From Armatimonadota bacterium (GTDB taxonomy: Bacteria; Armatimonadota; Fimbriimonadia; Fimbriimonadales; Fimbriimonadaceae): a stretch of 64,000 nucleotides of DNA. The notes beneath the pieces were generated by a model that was not told the origin of the DNA, ran no database searches, and saw only the letters and a program-made list of their open reading frames with translations. The stretch spans positions 1-64,000 of the forward strand of contig JANYCU010000055.1 of NCBI GenBank assembly GCA_025360125.1. Direction: 5' to 3'. A program made the translations under genes and the position numbers. Shown one piece after another: positions 57,590-64,000 of the stretch. Position 1 is the stretch's first letter. Each line of letters starts with the position of its first letter.

Positions 57590-59059
57590 GTGCTGAAAAC
57601 TGTTGAGCTGACAAAAGAATACGAAGCCACAATTGCACTGAGCCCGTTTAATTTGAACGTCGAGCCCGGCGAGGTTATTGGCGTTATTGGCGAAAATGGA
57701 GCGGGAAAAAGCACGCTAATGAAAGTGCTGTCTGGAATCGTGCAGCCAACCAGTGGTCATATCGAGTGGAACAACGCAATTGTCCACTTTCGAAATACTT
57801 CAGATTCGTCTCGCGCGGGAATCCAAATCGTTCATCAAGAGTTGAACATCATCCCCACACTTTCCGTCGAAGACAACTTATTTCTCGGTCAAGAAATCGG
57901 GACTGGGGTCATTAACCGTGCCGAAACTAGGCGACGCGCCAATGAACTCTTACAAAAAGTCGGAGCTAAGTTTCTATCAACCGATTTGTGCGACAACCTG
58001 TCTATTGCTGAGCAGCAACTCGTTGAAATCGCCAAGGCACTCTCTAAAGAGGCAAAGCTCATCATCTTCGACGAGCCAACTGCGGTGCTGAGTGAACCCG
58101 AATCGGAAAAGCTTTTCGAAATCATTCAGTCCCTCAAGATGCAAGGCGTCGCCGTACTTTACGTTTCCCACCGATTGCCCGAAATCTTGCGGATTTGCAC
58201 CCGAATCGTTGTCTTGCGAGACGGTGTTAAAGTCGCCGACCAACCACCAGGTGGCCTAGCCGAATCAGATCTTGCAAACCTAATGGTGGGAAGAACCCTT
58301 GCTGATATTTTCCCCGCACGCCAAAGGGCACAAGATCTTATTGCCCTTGAAGTTCAAAACCTTTCGGTTCCTGGCTTTGCCAAAGACATATCTTTCACTG
58401 TCCGAGCCGGAGAAATCCTCGGACTCGCAGGCTTAATCGGTTCTGGGCGCACCGAAACATGCGAAGCAATATTTGGGGTCAGAGATGGTAAAGGAACCGT
58501 CCGGGTTGAAGGAGTCACCCTAAAACAATTAACCTTAGCCAACGCTCTCAAGGCTGGAATTGCATATGTCAGCGAAGACCGCAAAGGCAAGGGCTTAGTA
58601 ACTTCGATGTCCATTGACGAAAACATATGCCTAGCTTCACTAAGAACCCTCAACACTGCCTCCAAGCGACGTTCAACGGCAACTCACTGGATCAATGAAT
58701 TGAAAATAAAAGTATCCGATTCCTCTCTGCCAATGACTTCGCTGTCCGGCGGAAATCAACAAAAGTGTTCGGTGGCAAAGTGGCTAGAAACGAAGCCAAG
58801 AGTGATCATCCTTGACGAGCCGACCAGAGGAATCGATGTCGGCTCAAAGGCGGAAATGTATCGACTTATCGCGTCGCTGGCATCAGCTGGTCTGGCCGTA
58901 ATCGTCATTTCTAGTGAAATGCCCGAGCACGTGGGCCTTGCCCACCGAGTGGCAGTTTTTCGAGAAGGCCGGATAGTTGGAGAGTTAGTTGGCAGTGAGA
59001 TATCGGAGTCAGGAATTATGTCGTTAGCAGCTGGAGTCAATAACGAGGTGGCAGCATGA
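57590..59059 (+). CDS. Sugar ABC transporter ATP-binding protein (RbsA/XylG type)
   Basis: 489 residues from GTG 57590, two ABC domains. The first has Walker A GENGAGKSTLMK, signature SIAEQQLVEIAKAL and Walker B LIIFDEPTAVL. The second has the degenerate Walker A GLIGSGRTETCEA that is typical of the family, signature LSGGNQQKCSVAKWL and Walker B VIILDEPTRGIDVG. It powers monosaccharide import with the permease and binding protein that follow. It overlaps the permease gene by four bases. Confidence 0.93.
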   Translation: MLKTVELTKEYEATIALSPFNLNVEPGEVIGVIGENGAGKSTLMKVLSGIVQPTSGHIEWNNAIVHFRNTSDSSRAGIQIVHQELNIIPTLSVEDNLFLGQEIGTGVINRAETRRRANELLQKVGAKFLSTDLCDNLSIAEQQLVEIAKALSKEAKLIIFDEPTAVLSEPESEKLFEIIQSLKMQGVAVLYVSHRLPEILRICTRIVVLRDGVKVADQPPGGLAESDLANLMVGRTLADIFPARQRAQDLIALEVQNLSVPGFAKDISFTVRAGEILGLAGLIGSGRTETCEAIFGVRDGKGTVRVEGVTLKQLTLANALKAGIAYVSEDRKGKGLVTSMSIDENICLASLRTLNTASKRRSTATHWINELKIKVSDSSLPMTSLSGGNQQKCSVAKWLETKPRVIILDEPTRGIDVGSKAEMYRLIASLASAGLAVIVISSEMPEHVGLAHRVAVFREGRIVGELVGSEISESGIMSLAAGVNNEVAA

Positions 59060-60117
59060 ATTCTGAAGCTCGAATGTTCATTGTTATCGTCCTCATTCTT
59101 GCCTCGATACTCCTTGGCGTCTATAATTTGAATGATCGATACAAGCGATTTATTTCCAAATATATACAGCCCTATGCCGCTTTAATTGCACTGATTATCT
59201 TGTTCCTCTTTGACGTTTTTTGGCTAAAGGGACCATTTTATGATGCCGAAAACCTTCGCAACATCATGACCCAAAATGCCTCCAAAGGAATGGTTGCAGT
59301 CGGCATGACCCTCGTCATCATTGGTGGCGGAATCGATCTTTCGGTAGGAAGCATGGTCGGCCTTCTCGGGGTGCTTTGTCTGCTCACCCTCAACAAAACC
59401 GGCAGCATTCCTGGTGCGGTTGCGGTCGCCATTTTGGGAGGGGGCGTTCTGGGACTCTTCAACGGTCTGCTCATTTCACTCGGCCGTATCGCACCATTTG
59501 TTGCCACTCTTGCTGGGCTCGGTGCCTTCCGGTCGCTCGCACTAGCAATCACGAACGCGGGCCAGGTAACGACCGAAAACAAAATGTTTGAAAGCATTGC
59601 CGGAAAAGGCATTCCGGTTCCAGGTCTTCATTCTGGTTCTGGACAGCCACTCATGCTTAACTGGCCGATATTGATCTTTGTCTTAGTAAGCATCATGGGC
59701 ACCCTCATCCTCAATCGATCCGTATTTGGTCGGCGTTTGATAGCAACCGGTTCGAACGAACAAGCGGCCGAGTATTCGGGAATCAAGACGAGCCAGGTGA
59801 AGCTGCTGAGCTACGTTATCCTCGGCTTAATTACTGGCCTTGCGTCGCTCTGCATTGCGTCTCAGTACAACTCTGCATCCCCATCTCAGCAAGGTCTCTA
59901 TCTCGAGCTCGATGCGATTGCCGCGGTAGTTATCGGTGGAACTAGCCTAGCGGGTGGGCGCGGTCAAATCGGAACCACCGTGATTGGAGTGCTTATTTTG
60001 GGAATTGTTGACAATATGTTGGCGATCAAGGGGATAGACTCCAATTGGCAGGGATGCGTAAAAGGTGTTATCATCCTACTGGCGGTTCTGTTGCAACGCA
60101 ACAGCTCACGAAAGTAA
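59056..60117 (+). CDS. Sugar ABC transporter permease (RbsC type)
   Basis: 353 residues with about 10 membrane helices. The family EAA-like and start motifs are present: GMVAVGMTLVIIGGGIDLSVGSMVGL near 77-102, and FGRRLIATGSNEQAAEYSGI near 223-242, the coupling helix, then VVIGGTSLAGGRGQIGTTVIG near 292-312. It forms the membrane channel of the importer. Neighbouring binding protein and ATPase genes make a complete operon. Confidence 0.92.
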   Translation: MNSEARMFIVIVLILASILLGVYNLNDRYKRFISKYIQPYAALIALIILFLFDVFWLKGPFYDAENLRNIMTQNASKGMVAVGMTLVIIGGGIDLSVGSMVGLLGVLCLLTLNKTGSIPGAVAVAILGGGVLGLFNGLLISLGRIAPFVATLAGLGAFRSLALAITNAGQVTTENKMFESIAGKGIPVPGLHSGSGQPLMLNWPILIFVLVSIMGTLILNRSVFGRRLIATGSNEQAAEYSGIKTSQVKLLSYVILGLITGLASLCIASQYNSASPSQQGLYLELDAIAAVVIGGTSLAGGRGQIGTTVIGVLILGIVDNMLAIKGIDSNWQGCVKGVIILLAVLLQRNSSRK

Positions 60118-60133
60118 TCCAAGAGCAAATTCA

Positions 60134-61156
60134 ATGAAGACAAACTCCATTCTAAAAATCGGACTCGTTTCCCTAGCGGCAATCATAATTGTCGGTTGCG
60201 GAGACTCAGGAAGTGCAAATTCTGCAGGCACATCAAACACGCCCACTAAGACCAGCTCAGATCCAGTTGCAAAGAAATTCAAGATTGGAATTTCAATCCC
60301 TGCAGCTGACCACAGTTGGACGGGAGGCGTCAAATATTGGGCCGATGATGAGGCCGCAAAGCACCCTGAGGTCGAGTTCGACATCCAAACCGCCGATACC
60401 GCTGCGAAGCAGATCACCCAACTAGAAGCAATGGCAAGCAATAAGGTAGATGCTGTCGTCGTCTTGGCAATGGAAAGTGTTACCTTAACTCCAGTCGCAA
60501 AGAGATTGAAAGAGCAAGGAATCTTTATTGTCAATGTTGACCGAGGTTTTACCGACGCAACGATTGCCGACATATTTGTAGCGGGTAACAACACACAATT
60601 CGGCCAAATGTCCGCGGACTTTATGGCGAAGAAGTTGAACGGCAAAGGCAACATTCTCGTCCTGGAAGGAGTCACTTGTACGGTCAACACCGACCGAGTC
60701 AAAGCATTCAAAGCTGTCGTTGACAAAAACCCCGGGATGAAGATTCTTGCAAGCCAAGCCGCAGATTGGAACCAGCAGAAGGCTCAAGACAAAATGACCA
60801 TCATGTTGACAACTTACAAACAAGTTGACGCAATTTGGGCCGGAGATGACGACATGGCGCTTGGCGTTGAAAAGGCTCTGAAAGCTGCCGGAAGAGACAA
60901 AGGAATTTGGATTCTCGGTGGTGCAGGTATGAAGGATATCGTTAAACGAGTGATGGATAACGATCCGTTCTTTCCTGCCGACGTAACCTACCCACCCGGA
61001 ATGATTGCTCAAGGAATTCAGGAAGCAGTCGCAGCATTGACCTCAACGAAAAAGGAAGATCTCAAGACCTTCAAGCATAAGGATGTTATCATCCCGATTA
61101 AGTTGATCGAGCCTGCAAATGCCAAGGATTTCTACTTCAAAGATTCAGCCTACTAA
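60134..61156 (+). CDS. Sugar ABC transporter substrate-binding lipoprotein (RbsB-like)
   Basis: About 340 residues from the ATG at 60134, 16 bases after the permease; a reading to 60065 would run inside the permease. Lipobox IIIVGCGDS anchors it. The mature part is a periplasmic-binding protein of the type I fold: FKIGISIPAADHSWTGG at the start and a hinge with VDAVVVLAMESVTLTPVAKRL, INVDRGFT, VLEGVTCTVN and AIWAGDDDMALGVEKAL. The A-C-B gene order is common. Substrate unknown. Confidence 0.9.
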   Translation: MKTNSILKIGLVSLAAIIIVGCGDSGSANSAGTSNTPTKTSSDPVAKKFKIGISIPAADHSWTGGVKYWADDEAAKHPEVEFDIQTADTAAKQITQLEAMASNKVDAVVVLAMESVTLTPVAKRLKEQGIFIVNVDRGFTDATIADIFVAGNNTQFGQMSADFMAKKLNGKGNILVLEGVTCTVNTDRVKAFKAVVDKNPGMKILASQAADWNQQKAQDKMTIMLTTYKQVDAIWAGDDDMALGVEKALKAAGRDKGIWILGGAGMKDIVKRVMDNDPFFPADVTYPPGMIAQGIQEAVAALTSTKKEDLKTFKHKDVIIPIKLIEPANAKDFYFKDSAY

Positions 61157-61174
61157 GGTTATTTAAACCCACCT

Positions 61175-61213
61175 GAATGCCGATTGACGAAAAGTCAATC
61201 GGCATTCATTTTT
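61175..61213 (+). terminator. Rho-independent terminator of the ABC operon
   Basis: GAATGCCGATTGAC (61175-61188) pairs perfectly with GTCAATCGGCATTC (61194-61207) around a 5-base loop; five T follow at 61209-61213. The right arm covers the last codons of the convergent gene at 61195, so the site is shared by both ends. Confidence 0.9.
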
Positions 61214-62427
61214 GCTGAATGGGAGTTCTTGCCGATGACCGAGGCAAGTAATTTAGGGAGCGGCACCAAGTGATCGATTATCTTTCGATCAAACTGATTT
61301 TCCAACTGGCTTGAAAACTGGACGAAATATCGCTTATCTGGCTCAGTTGTCGAAAAGGCCAACGAAACTCCAGATTGAATATTTGCTTCTAAAAATATGG
61401 AGCGCTCCGTAGTCGCCGACTTTGGCAAATTCGACACCGTGTCAAAGGTCCATGACTCTCGCTCAGTCGCCTGTTTCAGAAACCATCCCACGAAGGACAG
61501 GGGTATAGAACCTTCAACTGCATACCGCTCTTCAAATTCATTCCGTATCCATGCATGAATGATAGTAAAAATGCCCCGTTTGTGGTCAATCTCAGCAATC
61601 ATGGCCTGATCTGCCCCAATGAGTTTGCCGACTGCCCCTAACGTCATAGAAATCTCGTGACCTTTGTTATTGGATTCCGAATTATAATGCGCCAAAATTC
61701 GGTCGACAAAGGCTTCAGACAACTTCCCAATATTTTGTAACACCAAATTCTCGGATGAGAGCGATGTGATGTCCTTATAAACGATAAAGTGGCCGATGGT
61801 TGAACCCCGAACCATCACGTTGCTTAGCGTGCGTTCAAATGTTCTGCCATCGGTCATCGCTATTCGGTCAACAGTTTTTTCCGATGGCGATGTGGCCAGG
61901 CTCCGAATCTTCTTCTCCGAAGTCATGTCAAAACTCAAAGCACGATTTTCGCAATTGTTTATAAATTGGCTAATGTCATGTCCGATCAGTTCTTTAGGTT
62001 TCAATGTGCAGCCTGCCATTCGACAAAGTTGCTCATTGACGTAACTAACCGATAATCCGCCATTGGTGAACAGCACCCCTACGTCCAGCAGATTCATGAG
62101 CGAATTGAGTTGGGCCGCTGCCAATTGCTGCTGCTGACCAACGGCGTCCCTCTCCTTTAATTTTTGCTCTAGAGCCGTAACCTGACCTTCAAGCCGATCC
62201 AGATCCTCCTCGTAGTACTCGCGAAGAAATTCTGCGACCACCTCAGTTCGGCTCGAAGATTCAAAGCGGAATAAAATCCGCTTCCAATATGTGGCGACTG
62301 TGTCGGTCGTAATATCCAATAATTGGGCAATTGTTTTGTCCGTATTGCCCTCCATAGCCAACCAAATGACTTGCGATTCTCGAGCTAAGTTCGCAAACTC
62401 AAAATCAGTGCCTGGGTAAAAATCCAT
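61195..62427 (-). CDS. LuxR-type HTH protein with PAS and GAF-like domains
   Basis: 410 residues. The N-terminal LARESQVIWLAMEGNTDKTIAQLLDITTDTVATYWKRIL (about 14-52) is a LuxR/GerE-type helix-turn-helix, which normally stands at the C-terminus. A coiled coil follows (about 70-110, many Gln/Leu/Glu), then a PAS domain (about 112-225, VGVLFTNGGLSVSYVNEQL) and a GAF-like domain (about 230-395). No kinase or receiver is present, so it may be a one-component regulator. It is convergent with the ABC operon. Confidence 0.7.
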   Translation of the reverse strand: MDFYPGTDFEFANLARESQVIWLAMEGNTDKTIAQLLDITTDTVATYWKRILFRFESSSRTEVVAEFLREYYEEDLDRLEGQVTALEQKLKERDAVGQQQQLAAAQLNSLMNLLDVGVLFTNGGLSVSYVNEQLCRMAGCTLKPKELIGHDISQFINNCENRALSFDMTSEKKIRSLATSPSEKTVDRIAMTDGRTFERTLSNVMVRGSTIGHFIVYKDITSLSSENLVLQNIGKLSEAFVDRILAHYNSESNNKGHEISMTLGAVGKLIGADQAMIAEIDHKRGIFTIIHAWIRNEFEERYAVEGSIPLSFVGWFLKQATERESWTFDTVSNLPKSATTERSIFLEANIQSGVSLAFSTTEPDKRYFVQFSSQLENQFDRKIIDHLVPLPKLLASVIGKNSHSAKMNAD

Positions 62428-62533
62428 AGGTTAGAATCGACTCAGTAATTAAACGCATGAAAACGCAAAAAAGTATCCCTCACGCTATCAGTCCACTATA
62501 AATTTACCTTGCAATCGAACAAATCGATCAACT

Positions 62534-63769
62534 TCAGTGTCGATTGGCCTGACCGTGTAAAATTTCGACCGCTTTGGCAATGACAGGATCAGGTTCATTG
62601 TCCTTCTTCACTGCCGTCACTTCCACATCTGGCGTGATCGGGTGACCTTCTAACCGAGTGCCTTTGATCGTAATGTAGTCCGAAACCGGATACTGGATGC
62701 TAAATCCTTCTGTTAGCTTACGAAATACCGAACTGAGCACGGCCCCAGCCGACTTTGTGCCAACCATCTTCGCATCCGCCTTCTCCTTGAGGGCTGCAGC
62801 GCAAATTTCGCTCGCACTTGCCGATCCTCGATTGAGCAAGACCGCCATCTTTCCTTTAAATGGCTCAGTCTTCAGTTTTCTCGTTTTCGCCTTACCTGGT
62901 GCCCATTCGGCCATCGCTTCAGGCGTTTGAGCGCCCGATGGATTTGCTTTCGTATAATTCTCCGCAACTCGTCGCGAAACAAACACTCCGTAAGGCGTCT
63001 CTTCAGGAAGCAAAAGCGACAGCAGATGGTTCAAATTATTGACCGCTCCACCACCATTCGATCGCAAGTCTAAGATGAGATACTTGGCCTTTTTCGACGC
63101 CTCGGCAATCAGATTTTCAAGATTCTCGCGGTCATAACCTGCTGCGAAAGTATAAATGCGCAATACCGCAGTATCGTCACCCTGCCAAGTCAATGTCTCT
63201 TTTCGAACGGTTGAATATTCCTGAATTTCAAAGTCAATTTGTTTGGCGCTACCATCAGCCTTTTCTATTTCAAGGTGGAACTTAGCACCTTTCTCGCCAT
63301 CCAACACTTCAAGCTTTGTCGGCTTTTCACCGTTTACTTTGACAATCAAGTCCTTTTCTTCTAGCCCAGCAACTTGAGCAGGACTCTTTTCGGAAACTCG
63401 CCGAACGCGAATCCCCTTGTCCTCAATCGTTCCCGCAATACCAGTGTCCGCAACTGCAGTCCTTCCTCTACGGGCAGTTGCCCGAGGGCCTTGCAGCCGA
63501 CAATGGCTAATGCCAAAGTCCCTCAGTACCTTGTTAACTGTATTGGTGAACGCGGTCACATCTTTGTCTTTATCAAGGTCTTCCTTTTTCTTCTCGAGGT
63601 AATCATTCCACTTCTTGAAGTCAACTCCCGGAACAAATGCACTGGTCGTTAAGGCATCCTCAAGGGATTTCAAAACATTTTGCTTTTGCTCAGGCGTGAT
63701 ATCTTGAGCAAAGGTAATGGCAGACAAGGCCGCCGCCATGATAAGCAGAACCAATCGTCGTAAGGTCAT
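62534..63769 (-). CDS. Secreted S41 peptidase (C-terminal processing type)
   Basis: 411 residues with signal peptide (LVLLIMAAALSAITFA). A PDZ domain lies near 110-175 (GIRVRRVSEKSPAQVAGLEEKDLIVKVNG), and the S41 peptidase domain contains LILDLRSNGGGAV, the catalytic Ser in LLNRGSASASEICAAAL near 313-329 and Lys in VGTKSAGAV near 337-345. It cuts proteins near their C-terminus in the periplasm. Arg/Ala-rich stretch near residue 97 precedes the PDZ. It stands alone on this strand. Confidence 0.9.
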   Translation of the reverse strand: MTLRRLVLLIMAAALSAITFAQDITPEQKQNVLKSLEDALTTSAFVPGVDFKKWNDYLEKKKEDLDKDKDVTAFTNTVNKVLRDFGISHCRLQGPRATARRGRTAVADTGIAGTIEDKGIRVRRVSEKSPAQVAGLEEKDLIVKVNGEKPTKLEVLDGEKGAKFHLEIEKADGSAKQIDFEIQEYSTVRKETLTWQGDDTAVLRIYTFAAGYDRENLENLIAEASKKAKYLILDLRSNGGGAVNNLNHLLSLLLPEETPYGVFVSRRVAENYTKANPSGAQTPEAMAEWAPGKAKTRKLKTEPFKGKMAVLLNRGSASASEICAAALKEKADAKMVGTKSAGAVLSSVFRKLTEGFSIQYPVSDYITIKGTRLEGHPITPDVEVTAVKKDNEPDPVIAKAVEILHGQANRH

Positions 63770-63870
63770 ATGCTTACTTTAACGAATTTTGAGAAAAAAT
63801 GTGCAATTTGATGCCTTCATTTTTCTCCATACGACCGAACCAGCTGGTCGCATCGAAATTAGAATGAACC

Positions 63871-64000
63871 TCAGCTGATCTCGGTGCCCTTTGCAATTTC
63901 AATTTTACGATGCAAAAATTCCTGAAACCGAATCGAATCCGAATGGCGCCCGACTGCTAACAAATTAAGCAGTTTTGCTTGCTTCGATCCTAATGCCAAC
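63871..64000 (-). CDS. 3' end of a gene cut by the window edge
   Basis: An open frame enters from the right edge and ends at a TGA (63871-63873). The visible 42 residues include AKLLNLLAVGRHSDSIRFQE and a Lys/Glu-rich end. Too little is seen to name the protein. Confidence 0.45.
   Translation of the reverse strand, partial: LALGSKQAKLLNLLAVGRHSDSIRFQEFLHRKIEIAKGTEIS

Overview
The window looks like a chromosomal stretch of a flagellated, probably diderm, heterotrophic bacterium with moderate GC content. The mix of genes fits Armatimonadota, perhaps class Fimbriimonadia: DUF2905 and FmdB-type proteins, many secreted proteins with no clear family, a DUF4118-type hybrid kinase, paired Gfo/Idh/MocA oxidoreductases, motAB, and a dnaG-rpoD pair. 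That placement is inference and no marker gene settles it. Strong Shine-Dalgarno sequences are rare (clear ones before the ECF sigma gene at 18825 and the secreted protein at 21592), GTG and TTG starts are common, and many genes overlap as ATGA, GTGA or TAATG.

Layout. 1-637 holds no convincing gene but has a diverged 70-bp direct repeat and three arrays of degenerate 7-bp repeats. 638-9921 is a minus-strand phage head and lysis module: GH75-type lysin, holin-like protein, two small proteins, large terminase, GroES-like protein, frameshifted portal, scaffold-like protein, decoration-like protein, major capsid protein, two small virion-like proteins and a head-tail connector. No tail, integrase or replication genes are visible, so it is a remnant or continues to the left. 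10.3-15.7 kb has a transglutaminase-like protein, a three-repeat lipoprotein, a GH32 levanase/invertase and a HAF-repeat lipoprotein. 15.7-19.4 kb is a two-component system and an ECF sigma factor. 19.4-28.4 kb is housekeeping: murJ, thioredoxin, dnaG, rpoD, peroxiredoxin-like protein, inositol monophosphatase, tRNA-Gly, birA and nadC. 28.5-43 kb mixes lipoproteins, sugar-type oxidoreductases, TerC, thymidine kinase, a family of small secreted proteins, queA, a glycosyltransferase and a presenilin-like membrane protein. 43.1-46.7 kb is an operon of an acyltransferase E2, a class-I glutamine-amidotransferase-like hydrolase, a biotin carrier and HMG-CoA lyase. 46.9-50.3 kb holds a nuclease/phosphatase-fold protein and motA/motB. 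50.5-53 kb is ilvA with an inserted element. 53-63.8 kb has an alpha-L-rhamnosidase, a cluster of small AT-rich secreted or pilin-like genes, a complete sugar ABC importer, a PAS-type regulator and an S41 protease.

The most striking observations are two small putative mobile units sitting in housekeeping operons. (i) At 50495-51899 a gene for a PIN-like protein follows ilvA, and a second, diverged copy of the last 36 codons of ilvA lies exactly at the far end of that gene. The simplest reading is that the unit inserted into the 3' end of ilvA and restored the reading frame with its own recoded tail. (ii) At 48953-49468 a four-helix-bundle (bS23/IVP-family) gene lies antisense between motA and motB. 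It is bounded by 7-bp repeat arrays in inverted orientation, and its insertion seems to have removed the normal motB start codon. Related 7-bp repeats occur at the left end of the window, and a different 7-bp family lies between the phage genes.
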